This document shows, one piece after another, positions 52,268-60,777 of a DNA stretch of 64,000 nucleotides. A program made the position numbers and the translations under genes. Location: assembly GCF_001636695.1 (NCBI RefSeq), contig NZ_LGEL01000018.1, forward strand, positions 28,357 through 92,356. Direction: 5' to 3'. This DNA comes from Pedobacter panaciterrae. Lineage in GTDB: Bacteria; Bacteroidota; Bacteroidia; Sphingobacteriales; Sphingobacteriaceae. A model generated the notes under the pieces. The model worked only from the letters and a program-made list of their open reading frames with translations, was not told where the DNA came from and did not search any database. Position 1 is the first letter of the stretch. Each line of letters begins with the position of its first letter.

Positions 52268-54163
52268 ATGAGAACATTAATGCTTTTAATTATTGGCTTA
52301 TTTCTTATCAATAGAACTGAGGCACAGGGCATCTATGATGTAAATAAAATCCCTGCCGATTTACTTAAGGATGCTTCAATGGTGGTTAGATCCGAAAACC
52401 AAACCTATGAAGTAAAGAACCCCGGAAATGCCGTTTACGAATATAAAATTGCTGTAACCTTATTAAACAAGAGTGCAGAAGGCGCATCGAACATGTATGA
52501 GTTTTATGATAAATTCTCTAATGTTTACAACTTAAAAGCCACATTATACGATAGTAAGGGGAACAAAGTTAAGGAATATAAAAGCGGTGATTTTAAAGAT
52601 AGAAGTGCTGTTTCAAGTGGTTCTATCTATGAAGATAACAGGGTTAAATTTCTGGATTTCTTATATACAGACTATCCTTACACCATAGAGTATAGTTATA
52701 GTACCGATTATAGTGGAATACGCTTTTATCCATCGTGGAAACCAGTAAGTTCCTGGGGAACTGCAATAGAAAAATCTGAATACACCTTCAGAATTCCGGA
52801 AACTATGACTTTTAAATACTTGAAAAGTACCAGCCTTAAAACAGATTCGCTAAAGGTGAAAGATAAAATGCAATACAAATGGAGTTGCGAAAACGTGAAA
52901 GCGCTGGAATATGAACCCATGAGTGCTGGTATATCTAATGTAAGCCCCTGGGTAACTTTGGCGCCAAATCAATTCGAATATGATAACTCAAAGGCCAATA
53001 TTGAAAACTGGGCTAATTTGGGGGCATGGCTTTATGGTTTAAGTAATGGAGCTCAGGTATTGCCTGAATCTGTAAAATCAAAAGTTCAGAACCTGGTTAA
53101 AGGTGTGGAAACTCCAAAAGAAAAAATTAAACTGCTATATAACTATTTGCAATCCAACACAAGGTATGTTGGTGTACAATTGGGCATTGGTGGTTATAAG
53201 CCTATTGCGGCTGAAAAGGTAGCTGCAGTAAATTACGGCGATTGTAAAGCTTTATCAAATTACATGAAAGCTTTACTACAAGAAGCAGGAATAAAATCCA
53301 ATCTTGTTGTAATCGGGAATGATATGCCGTCGATGAATAAAAAGTTTGCGAGTCTGAATCAGGCAAACCACATGATACTTTGTGTGCCTCTGGAAAAAGA
53401 TACCACGTGGCTGGAATGTACAAGCCAGTTTGTACCGGCAGGATATATCGGCAATAACAACTCTGACAGAACCGTATTGCTGCTTACAGAAGCCGGGGGG
53501 AAATTAGCACAAACGCCTTACTATAGTCCCGCCAATAATTATCAGAAACGTGTAACTAAGGTAAATCTTGACGAAGAGGGTTCTGCAGATATTAGTATTG
53601 AAACTCAATACGGCTTTGCACAATATGAAGAAAACCTTAGAATAACATTGATTGAGCCTACAGAACAACGTAAAAGCTTAATGAATTCGCTGAGTATACC
53701 AAATATGAAGATCAACTCATTTAGCTTTAACCAGCCAGATAAAGGAGCTGCCATACTGAATGAAAAAATAGATTTAAAAGCTTCCCAAATTCTAACTAAA
53801 GGAGGAGATAAGTTATTTGTTACTTTAAATATGACCAACAGACAAGAGAGTGCGGTTACCCCTATTGAAAACAGGAAGACTTATTTTGCTGTGAAGTATG
53901 GCTACTCTGATGAGGATGAGATCATCTACAACATTCCAAAAGGGTATAAGGTTGAGTTTATGCCTAAAGATATTGTGATTGACTCAGAGTTTGGCAGGTA
54001 TACAGCTAAAGTAGTCCAAAAAGATAACAACCTGATTTATAGCCGCACAAAAACGATAAACAACAAAAAATATCCGCCGGAAAAATACAATGACTATGTA
54101 GCGTTTTCTAAAAAAATCTATCAGGCAGATAAGCAAAAAGGTATTCTTGCTAAAATTGAATAA
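52268..54163 (+). CDS. DUF3857 / transglutaminase-like exported protein (intact)
   Basis: Envelope protein of 631 residues. ATG 52268 gives the signal peptide MRTLMLLIIGLFLINRTEAQ; an earlier in-frame start lies within the preceding gene. DUF3857 covers about residues 40-215 (FLDFLYTDYPYTIEYSYSTD, ending SEYTFRIPE). The transglutaminase-like domain (about 265-395) keeps Cys in VNYGDCKALSNYMKALLQEAG and His in NQANHMILCVPL, then Asp/Trp-like TTWLECTSQ. A C-terminal beta domain ends the protein. It lies directly after the frameshifted paralogue, so the pair arose by tandem duplication. Role in the envelope unknown. Confidence 0.88.
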   Translation: MRTLMLLIIGLFLINRTEAQGIYDVNKIPADLLKDASMVVRSENQTYEVKNPGNAVYEYKIAVTLLNKSAEGASNMYEFYDKFSNVYNLKATLYDSKGNKVKEYKSGDFKDRSAVSSGSIYEDNRVKFLDFLYTDYPYTIEYSYSTDYSGIRFYPSWKPVSSWGTAIEKSEYTFRIPETMTFKYLKSTSLKTDSLKVKDKMQYKWSCENVKALEYEPMSAGISNVSPWVTLAPNQFEYDNSKANIENWANLGAWLYGLSNGAQVLPESVKSKVQNLVKGVETPKEKIKLLYNYLQSNTRYVGVQLGIGGYKPIAAEKVAAVNYGDCKALSNYMKALLQEAGIKSNLVVIGNDMPSMNKKFASLNQANHMILCVPLEKDTTWLECTSQFVPAGYIGNNNSDRTVLLLTEAGGKLAQTPYYSPANNYQKRVTKVNLDEEGSADISIETQYGFAQYEENLRITLIEPTEQRKSLMNSLSIPNMKINSFSFNQPDKGAAILNEKIDLKASQILTKGGDKLFVTLNMTNRQESAVTPIENRKTYFAVKYGYSDEDEIIYNIPKGYKVEFMPKDIVIDSEFGRYTAKVVQKDNNLIYSRTKTINNKKYPPEKYNDYVAFSKKIYQADKQKGILAKIE

Positions 54164-54180
54164 AGGTATCTGAAAATGAT

Positions 54181-54268
54181 CGTCATCTCGACGATAGGAG
54201 AGATCTCTTGTTTATGCCAATTTGCAATTACTTCTGACCAAGAGATCTCTCCTATCGTCGAGATGACG
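54181..54268. repeat. Dispersed palindromic element, inverted-loop copy
   Basis: Perfect 30-nt arms 54181-54210 and 54239-54268. The loop carries TTATGCCAATTTGC, the reverse complement of the loop motif at 9921 and 31195, so the element is inserted in the opposite orientation. Between convergent genes. Confidence 0.93.
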
Positions 54269-54299
54269 AGGAAGTCAATACCAATTCGTTTAACTCTTA

Positions 54300-54404
54300 T
54301 TTCTGACTTTCAATAGCCTAGTTCTTACTTTCAATAGCCTGTTTCTTACTCTCAATAGCCTGTTTCTTACTCTCAACAACCTATTTCTTACCTACAATAA
54401 CCTT
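54300..54404. repeat. 21-bp tandem repeat spanning a gene's stop codon
   Basis: Five units of 21 bp, starting at 54300, 54321, 54342, 54363 and 54384, based on TTTCTTACTCTCAATAGCCTG. The last unit is the 3' coding end of the M16 peptidase gene and the stop codon falls at a unit border (54381-54383). Read on the minus strand, the period equals seven codons. Confidence 0.9.
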
Positions 54405-55655
54405 GGTAAAAGTATCTGTGTTTAAGTATTTACCAGCAAGATCTTTCAGATCTTGTGAGGTAATTGTTTTTACTGTTGTGATGTAGTTCTCGTAATAGTT
54501 ATGATCAAGTCCTGAGAAATAAACATTCTTAAACTTATCTGCATGTGAAAACGCATTCTCCAGACTACCAAGCATAGAACCCAGCATATAATTACGTACC
54601 AGGTCTAATTCCTGATCAGCTACCAATTCTGTTTTTAGTAAATTGATTTCCTTTTCAATCTCTGTCAGGGCATTATTACATACCTCCGCTCCTACTTCTG
54701 TTGCAATGAAGAAATACCCGGCATCTCTTAAAGAAACAACTGCTGAACCTATTCCATAAGTATAACCTTTATCCTCGCGGATATTAGCCATTAGCCTTGA
54801 GCCAAAATATCCTCCAAGCAAACAATTTAACACCTGAAAACCAGGGAAATCATGATGGTTTCTGCTAATACTTAACGCTCCCATTCTTATTGCGGACTGG
54901 ATGGCTTCTGGCCTTTCAATTAAAAGTTCACCTTTAGGACTTGGCTGAAAAGTAAATTTATTAATAGCTGAAGTTTCAGTATTTTCCCACTGGTTTCCAA
55001 AGACAGCGTTTAGTATAGCAAATTCATTTCCTTCGAACTTCCCGGCAACTATAACTGTACAGTTCTCAGGTTTATAGGCAGCTTTAAAATAGCCGATCAG
55101 ATCTTCTCTTTTTAATGCATCATAATCCTCTGCATCAATATTTGATCCATAAGGAGTATCGCCAAAAATTGAATTGGCAAATTGTCTTCTGGCAAGGAAA
55201 TCATTCTTTTGAAGATTTACCTGTAAGGATTGTTTCTGATTCTGAACAAAAATAGCCAGTTCCTGCTCAGGAAAAATACTATCATTTAAGATTGACCTTA
55301 AAATGGGTAATACTGATTGCAGGTGCTTATTAAGGGTATATAATTTTACACTAGATTGATCTGCACCATATTCCGTTTGCAAAAATGCACCGTAATAATC
55401 TACTTTATCTGCAATTTCCTTAGCACTCAACTGAGCTGTACCATTGTTGATTAAGTGACTGGCGCCTACTGCCTGCAATGGTTTTGAAGCATCCCAATTT
55501 ACATTTTCAAATATAAACTCTATTCTTACCAATTCCTGCTTACCTGCATTAATGGTAAAAACAGGTATTCCATTGTCAAGATTCTGCGCTAAGGGCTCTA
55601 AAAATTTGATCTCATTAACTTGTAATGATTCCGGGGCTAGTGTACGATTAAGCAT
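54381..55655 (-). CDS. M16 family peptidase homologue, catalytically inactive subunit
   Basis: A 424-residue two-domain M16 fold protein without the zinc motif: where HxxEH is expected it reads AVGASHLINNGTAQ (about residues 63-76), so it is a non-catalytic partner. The typical M16 C-terminal half (FQPSPKGELLIERPEAIQSA, GGYFGSRLMANIREDKGYTYG) is kept. Its ATG overlaps the preceding active M16 gene by 8 bp, a coupled pair like other bacterial and mitochondrial heterodimers. No signal peptide. The C-terminus VIVGKK is followed in frame by repeats (see the 21-bp array). Confidence 0.9.
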   Translation of the reverse strand: MLNRTLAPESLQVNEIKFLEPLAQNLDNGIPVFTINAGKQELVRIEFIFENVNWDASKPLQAVGASHLINNGTAQLSAKEIADKVDYYGAFLQTEYGADQSSVKLYTLNKHLQSVLPILRSILNDSIFPEQELAIFVQNQKQSLQVNLQKNDFLARRQFANSIFGDTPYGSNIDAEDYDALKREDLIGYFKAAYKPENCTVIVAGKFEGNEFAILNAVFGNQWENTETSAINKFTFQPSPKGELLIERPEAIQSAIRMGALSISRNHHDFPGFQVLNCLLGGYFGSRLMANIREDKGYTYGIGSAVVSLRDAGYFFIATEVGAEVCNNALTEIEKEINLLKTELVADQELDLVRNYMLGSMLGSLENAFSHADKFKNVYFSGLDHNYYENYITTVKTITSQDLKDLAGKYLNTDTFTKVIVGKK

Positions 55656-56892
55656 CTTTGGCGTTTAAATAAAATAAAGTTGAACATTGCTCTTTTACAA
55701 AGGTATTTTTTGCAGCTTTAAGAATACCCTGTGGGGTAACTGCTAAATACTTATCTATTTCAGTATTGAGTCCGTCAGCATCGCCCAGCAATTCATAATA
55801 GGCAAGATTCATGGCTTTATCTAAAAGACTCATTTCTGCAAATACCATAATTGATTCAGATTTATTCTTCACCTTAGTGATCTCTTCTTCAGTCACTTCA
55901 TGCTGCGTAAGCTTTATCAGTTCAGCCCAAATTGCACCCTCTGCAGCTTCAATAGTTACTCCCTGAACAAGCTTTCCTTCAACAACAAATAAACCTTCGT
56001 CTATACTGCTGGTAACGTAAGCATGTATATCACTAAATAATTGCTGTTCCTTTAACAAACTGTTATACAATCTTGAGGACTGCCCCTGTGATAGAATATC
56101 AGACATCAGATCGAAACTTTGGTACTCAGGATCTTGTCGGGCAGGCATTTTAAAAGCCATATAAATAGCGTTTAACGGAACATCGGCCTTAACTGTTTCC
56201 TTACGTTCTTCAGTTTGCACCGGTTCCTTAGGAAGATTTCTGTTATATTTATTTCCCGCGGGAATTGGTGCAAACCATTTCTCTGCAAGCGCCTTAACAT
56301 CTTCAGTTTTAACATTACCACCTACAACCATAATGGCATTTTGAGGATTATAATGCTTTTTGAAAAATGCTTTAACATCTTCCATTTTTGCATCCTCTAT
56401 TTGTTTTAGGTCCTGACCTATCGTTGCCCATTGATAAGGGTGTTTTTTATAAGCCAGCGGCCTAAGCTTTAACCAAACATCGCCATATGGCTGGTTCAGG
56501 TAACGCTGTTTAAACTCTTCGCAAACTACATTGCGCTGTGTTTCCAAACTTTTTTCTGAAAAGGCAAGGCTAAGCATCCTGTCACTTTCCAACCAAAAAG
56601 CAGTTTCCAGGTTTACGGCTGGAAGAGTAATATAATAGTTAGTAATGTCATTGCTGGTAAAGGCATTATTCTCTCCACCTACCCTTTGCAAAGGCTCATC
56701 ATAACTTGGAATATTTACAGAACCACCAAACATCAGGTGTTCAAATAAATGTGCAAATCCAGTTCTATCCTGCTCCTCATCACGTGCACCAACATCGTAA
56801 AGGATATTTAATACCGCCATTGGCGTTGTATCATCTTCGTGTACCAGCACACGAAGTCCGTTGGGTAATGTAAAACGATTAAAGTCTACCAT
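55648..56892 (-). CDS. M16 family zinc peptidase, active subunit
   Basis: Zinc metallopeptidase of 414 residues. The inverted zinc motif HxxEH is present in GFAHLFEHLMFGGS (about residues 45-58), and a downstream Glu is in the ESDRMLSLAFSEKSLETQRNVVCEEFKQR region, here VVCEEFKQR. The substrate-binding C-terminal half includes ILSQGQSSRLYNSLLKEQQL. No signal peptide is seen, so it is probably cytoplasmic. First gene of a two-gene operon with the inactive partner; divergent from mqnC, with matching -7 boxes on both sides. Confidence 0.93.
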   Translation of the reverse strand: MVDFNRFTLPNGLRVLVHEDDTTPMAVLNILYDVGARDEEQDRTGFAHLFEHLMFGGSVNIPSYDEPLQRVGGENNAFTSNDITNYYITLPAVNLETAFWLESDRMLSLAFSEKSLETQRNVVCEEFKQRYLNQPYGDVWLKLRPLAYKKHPYQWATIGQDLKQIEDAKMEDVKAFFKKHYNPQNAIMVVGGNVKTEDVKALAEKWFAPIPAGNKYNRNLPKEPVQTEERKETVKADVPLNAIYMAFKMPARQDPEYQSFDLMSDILSQGQSSRLYNSLLKEQQLFSDIHAYVTSSIDEGLFVVEGKLVQGVTIEAAEGAIWAELIKLTQHEVTEEEITKVKNKSESIMVFAEMSLLDKAMNLAYYELLGDADGLNTEIDKYLAVTPQGILKAAKNTFVKEQCSTLFYLNAKDA

Positions 56893-56911
56893 AGATTAAA
56901 AATAATTCCGG

Positions 56912-56919
56912 CAAACTTA
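56912..56919 (-). promoter_or_regulatory. -7 box of the M16 operon
   Basis: Minus-strand TAAGTTTG within TTTTATCTAAGTTTG, giving a 5' UTR of about 13 nt. The same 15-nt string appears in the divergent mqnC promoter. Confidence 0.5.
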
Positions 56920-56969
56920 GATAAAACTGAGTTAGCATTTGTGAACACCGTTGAAAATATTGCACAGTA

Positions 56970-57003
56970 TTGAAAATATAAGCATCAATTTTATCTAAGT
57001 TTG
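56970..57003 (+). promoter_or_regulatory. mqnC promoter (-33 TTG, -7 TAAGTTTG)
   Basis: TTG at 56970-56972, 23-nt spacer, then TAAGTTTG at 56996-57003. The predicted transcription start falls at or within a few bases of the ATG at 57008, so the message may be leaderless or nearly so. Confidence 0.55.
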
Positions 57004-57007
57004 TACT

Positions 57008-58132
57008 ATGAATACTGCCGAATTACTACAAAGGGCCTTACAGTTCGACTTTCTGACAAAAGAAGAGGGTGTTTTTTTATACAATAATGCAGCTACGGCT
57101 GAACTGGCTTATGTTGCCAATGAATTGAGAAAGAAACAAGTACCCAGTGGAAAGGTTACCTGGCAGATAGACAGAAATGTGAATACTACTAACGTATGTA
57201 TAGCAAACTGTAAGTTCTGTAATTTTTTTAGACGGCCAGGGCATGATGAAAGCTATATAACAGATATAGAAACTTATAAAGTAAAGATTGAAGAAACTTT
57301 CAGATTAGGTGGAGATCAGTTGTTGTTACAAGGTGGGCATCATCCGGATTTAGGCTTAAAATTTTATGCAGACCTGTTTAAACAATTAAAGGAACTGTAT
57401 CCTGATTTAAAACTACATGCCTTAGGCCCACCGGAAATTGCCCACGTTGCAAAACTTGAGGGCATTTCTCATACTGAAGTATTAAAGGCTCTTAAAGAAG
57501 CCGGTATGGATTCATTACCCGGTGCAGGTGCAGAAATATTAAATGACCGTGTCAGAAGATTAATATCAAAAGGAAAGTGTGGCGGACAAGAGTGGCTGGA
57601 TGTAATGCGTGCAGCGCATCAGCTTGACATTACCACCTCTGCTACTATGATGTTTGGACATGTTGAAACCATTGAAGAACGCTTTGAACATTTAGTTTGG
57701 ATTAGAGAAGTCCAAAGTGAAAAACCTGCAGATGCAAAAGGATTTTTAGCATTTATTCCGTGGCCGTTTCAAGATGACGGAACTTTATTAAAACGCTTAA
57801 GAGGTATTAGTAATAATGTTTCTGGTGATGAGTATATCAGAATGCTGGCGCTGAGCAGAATTATGCTGCCTAATGTGAAAAATATACAGGCTTCGTGGTT
57901 AACCGTTGGAAAAAGCGTTGCTGAGCTATGTTTACATGCTGGCGCTAATGATTTTGGCTCTATTATGATTGAAGAAAACGTGGTTTCGGCAGCTGGAGCC
58001 CCACATCGTTTTACTGCCAAGGGAATACAGGATGCAATTAGAGAAGCCGGCTTTGAACCTCAGTTACGTGGACAGCAGTATAACTACCGTGATTTACCCG
58101 AGCATTTGGAAGAACAGGTTATTAATTACTAA
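57008..58132 (+). CDS. mqnC: Cyclic dehypoxanthinyl futalosine synthase
   Basis: Radical-SAM enzyme of the futalosine menaquinone pathway, making the cyclic dehypoxanthinyl futalosine intermediate. The cluster motif CIANCKFCNFFRRPGHDESY is at residues 63-82. LQGGHHPDLGL (about 104), LPGAGAEILNDRVR (about 168) and TSATMMFGHVETIEERFEHL (about 205) are MqnC hallmarks and separate it from MqnE. 374 aa is normal. UbiD (10133) and UbiX (39298) in the window probably serve the same pathway. Stands alone; a weak GGAAG/CTTCC hairpin follows the stop. Confidence 0.93.
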   Translation: MNTAELLQRALQFDFLTKEEGVFLYNNAATAELAYVANELRKKQVPSGKVTWQIDRNVNTTNVCIANCKFCNFFRRPGHDESYITDIETYKVKIEETFRLGGDQLLLQGGHHPDLGLKFYADLFKQLKELYPDLKLHALGPPEIAHVAKLEGISHTEVLKALKEAGMDSLPGAGAEILNDRVRRLISKGKCGGQEWLDVMRAAHQLDITTSATMMFGHVETIEERFEHLVWIREVQSEKPADAKGFLAFIPWPFQDDGTLLKRLRGISNNVSGDEYIRMLALSRIMLPNVKNIQASWLTVGKSVAELCLHAGANDFGSIMIEENVVSAAGAPHRFTAKGIQDAIREAGFEPQLRGQQYNYRDLPEHLEEQVINY

Positions 58133-58225
58133 GATCTTATTATCAATAAAAAAGGAAGAGAACTTTCGTCCCCTTCCCTATCTTAAACTTAAACAACTCT
58201 CTTATATAATTAAGTGCGGTTTAAA

Positions 58226-59074
58226 CTATTTAATGAATAGCCCTGCAATTGCTAAAACATCTTCTTTCGATAATGGCTCATCAAATGATTCAACTGCTAC
58301 AGCTTTATTTACTCCTGTGGCAATACCGGTAATGGTTACTCCGGCTTGAACATCAAGATCCTCTCCTTTATAAACAGGATCTACCTGAGGAACACCAGAA
58401 TCATTTGCACCACCACCTGCGCCAAGACTGATCCATGGTTTAATGGAAACACCACCACCAGCGGGAGCAGCACGCATCTGACGGATATGCGAAGCATGAC
58501 GTGCTTCAACAGAGTGGATCTGCAATGCAATTGTTAATACTGGATTGCCCTTTAGTTCAGTTGCCTGACCTTTATATGCTCTTACTCCCGTATCTTCAAA
58601 TGCCTGTGCAACTGCTAAAAATGTTTTATAGTCTGAGTATACAGTAGGAAAAGTACCCTTTGCAGTAAAATCAAAATCAGTATATGCCAATGCTGGTCCT
58701 GCCGCCGCCTCGCCCAAAGCACCCCTAAGCAGATTTACGTGAGCTAATTCGTGGTCGCGGATAGTGGTGATTGCACCATGAGCAGGTGTTCCTGCAGTAA
58801 GCAATCCCGGCGCAGCCAAAAGCGAATGGTTATAAAAATGATACTCCAGGTATTCCAGTGTTAATGCAAATTTTAAAACATTCGCAACAGCAGTTGGTGT
58901 ACTTTGTCCGTAAGCTTTTGTAAACATAGATCCTAAAGCTAAAGGCATTGCTGCCAAAGCTACTTTTTTACCCATGTTATAAAAATCCTTCATTGCAGAT
59001 CTTCTCGGATTTAATCTCTCATAGATTTCACCGTCTACTTTTTCAATTTCTTCTAATATATTTACGATATTCAT
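58226..59074 (-). CDS. Exported ferritin-like domain protein (second of pair)
   Basis: A 282-residue ferritin-like (PF13668-type) four-helix protein. Residues 24-55 carry an RRSAM start and a hydrophobic stretch (KKVALAAMPLALGSMFTKAYGQ), a probable export signal set unusually far from the N-terminus. Possible metal ligands: LTLEYLEYHFYNHSL (about 69-83), RDHELAHVNLL (about 107-117), QAFEDTGVRAYKG (about 156) and HSVEARHASHIR (about 187). The C-terminal 80 residues are a low-complexity Gly/Asp/Val tail with no clear fold. Follows the related gene by 18 bp. Confidence 0.82.
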   Translation of the reverse strand: MNIVNILEEIEKVDGEIYERLNPRRSAMKDFYNMGKKVALAAMPLALGSMFTKAYGQSTPTAVANVLKFALTLEYLEYHFYNHSLLAAPGLLTAGTPAHGAITTIRDHELAHVNLLRGALGEAAAGPALAYTDFDFTAKGTFPTVYSDYKTFLAVAQAFEDTGVRAYKGQATELKGNPVLTIALQIHSVEARHASHIRQMRAAPAGGGVSIKPWISLGAGGGANDSGVPQVDPVYKGEDLDVQAGVTITGIATGVNKAVAVESFDEPLSKEDVLAIAGLFIK

Positions 59075-59092
59075 GTTTTCTAAAGTTTTAGG

Positions 59093-59806
59093 TTATAGGT
59101 TAGTTACAGTAATTTTAGTTTTGATGTATTTTCCTGCAGCTGCAAGAACTACATCAGGTGTTAAGGCCATATCAAGTCCTTTATCGTTTACTTGTGGACT
59201 GGAAGCAAAACTTCCATTTGAAATCAGATCACGAACATATGCTGCATGACGCGCTTCAACCGAAACAATTTTTCCTGCTGCAACCAAATAAGCATCTGTT
59301 GTTAAACGTACACCCGCACCGTTGTAGGCACCAACACCTAAATCTTCAAAGGCCATTGCTGCGCCTAAAACACTGGTTCTATCTGTAAAATTTATGCTTG
59401 AAAAGTCAACTTCTAAACTTCCTATTGCAGCTGACCCCAAAGCTTTCTTAAAAAACTCTCTGTGTGCAATTTCATGATATTGAATGTCTTGAAAATACTG
59501 TTTTTCAACAGGAGAAAAACCTGATGGTAGATTTGATGCTACCTGAATATAAAAGGCAGCTTCTAACTGTTCTAAAGCATAAGCATAATTTAATACACCG
59601 AAATCATCTTTAAAATTTAATGTTACTCCACCAGGAACCATAGGTTCGTTGCCCCTGTCTTTTTTACATCCAGCTGCTACCAATGCAACTGCTGCTGCGC
59701 CGGCTCCTGCATACTGCAGAAAAGAACGACGTTGCAATGGTGCAGTAAAAATGCTCCGTTCAACCGGTAGCAATTCTTGCTTTTCTTGTTCTTGTAAATT
59801 TTTCAT
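59093..59806 (-). CDS. Exported ferritin-like domain lipoprotein (first of pair)
   Basis: A 237-residue paralogue of the next gene. It has a Tat-like N-terminal region (LQRRSFLQYAGAGAAAVAL, about 25-43) ending in a lipobox VAAGC, so it is probably a lipoprotein exported folded. The ferritin-like helices show YALEQLEAAFYIQVA (about 76), QYHEIAHREFFKK (about 108), MAFEDLGVGAYNGAG (about 150) and SVEARHAAYVRD (about 180), placing Glu/His ligands for a di-metal site. Tat export fits a metal loaded in the cytoplasm. Divergent from the LytTR response regulator gene 190 bp away. Confidence 0.85.
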   Translation of the reverse strand: MKNLQEQEKQELLPVERSIFTAPLQRRSFLQYAGAGAAAVALVAAGCKKDRGNEPMVPGGVTLNFKDDFGVLNYAYALEQLEAAFYIQVASNLPSGFSPVEKQYFQDIQYHEIAHREFFKKALGSAAIGSLEVDFSSINFTDRTSVLGAAMAFEDLGVGAYNGAGVRLTTDAYLVAAGKIVSVEARHAAYVRDLISNGSFASSPQVNDKGLDMALTPDVVLAAAGKYIKTKITVTNL

Positions 59807-59865
59807 AGTTCTTAAGTTTGAGTTTTCTATAATTTATTAGTTCTATAAGAGCCTAAAGCCCTTGG

Positions 59866-59897
59866 TTGATTACGACTTTAATTGTTGCTTATATTTG
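59866..59897 (+). promoter_or_regulatory. Promoter for the LytTR/LytS two-component operon
   Basis: TTG at 59866-59868, 21-nt spacer and TATATTTG at 59890-59897, matching the Bacteroidota -33/-7 pattern. It predicts a 5' UTR of about 95 nt before the GTG start at 59998. Confidence 0.55.
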
Positions 59898-59997
59898 CAC
59901 TTACGAAAGAAAAATGAGTTCGGTTTTCGGTGTTTGAAAGAAATATTCTTCAATCGTTCATTTTTTTAATAAATTCACCATATAAAAATCTATTACC

Positions 59998-60777
59998 GTG
60001 CTGAATGCTATTATTGTAGACGATGAAGAGTTTGCCCGATCCTCATTATATTTTTTATTGCAGGAAAACTGTGAGAATATTTCTATATCTGGCATAGCAA
60101 AGTCTGTTTCAGAAGCCCGAAACTTACTTGCTCATAATGCTATTGATCTTATTTTTCTTGACATTGCCATGCCTGGTGAAAATGGGTTTGACTTAATCCC
60201 TCAGATACAATCCACTAAAACACATGTTATTTTTACTACCGCCTATGATCAGTATGCATTAAAAGCGATTAAAGCAAATGCATTGGATTATTTACTTAAG
60301 CCTATTGATATTGATGAACTTAAGGAGGCTGTGAATAAGGCATCAAAATATATTGCATTAAGTAAAACAGAGCATAGTCGTAATGAAGGCTTACAAAATT
60401 TAGCTGCTAACCTTTCAGAAAGAAACGAAATCCGTAAAATCAGCTTACCCAACGGGCAGGGATATAGCTTAGTAAGTATTGACGATATTGTTCATATTGA
60501 AGCAGACAGTAATTATTCTGTTTTCCATCTGGCCAACAAAGATAAAATCACAGTTTCGAAAGTCTTAAAGGAATACGAAGAGATTCTTCCTGCCCATCAG
60601 TTTATCAGGGTACATAAATCGAGTATAGTGAATCTGAATTACCTGAGAGAATACAATTCTAAAAATGGATTGGAACTGATACTAAAGACCGGTGATAAAA
60701 TTGCCGTTTCGAGAAGAAGGGCGAGTGATTTTATGGAAAAGATTAAATCATATACCAATTTTGACAGTGATAAATAG
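59998..60777 (+). CDS. LytTR-type response regulator
   Basis: Two-component regulator of 259 residues. The receiver (about 1-120) has IIVDDEEFAR, phosphoacceptor D55 in IFLDIAMPG and K101 in YLLKPIDIDE. The LytTR DNA-binding domain covers about 150-258 (VHIEADSNYSVFHLANKDKI, FIRVHKSSIVNLNYL, AVSRRRASDFM). The start is GTG at 59998, with VLNAIIVDD giving a normal receiver N-terminus. The next gene, the sensor kinase, begins within its last codons. Confidence 0.93.
   Translation: MLNAIIVDDEEFARSSLYFLLQENCENISISGIAKSVSEARNLLAHNAIDLIFLDIAMPGENGFDLIPQIQSTKTHVIFTTAYDQYALKAIKANALDYLLKPIDIDELKEAVNKASKYIALSKTEHSRNEGLQNLAANLSERNEIRKISLPNGQGYSLVSIDDIVHIEADSNYSVFHLANKDKITVSKVLKEYEEILPAHQFIRVHKSSIVNLNYLREYNSKNGLELILKTGDKIAVSRRRASDFMEKIKSYTNFDSDK

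Noticed and set aside
58137-58192. Hairpin GGAAGAGAAC / GTCCCCTTCC after mqnC as terminator
   Set aside because: Two mismatches in ten pairs and no T-tract.
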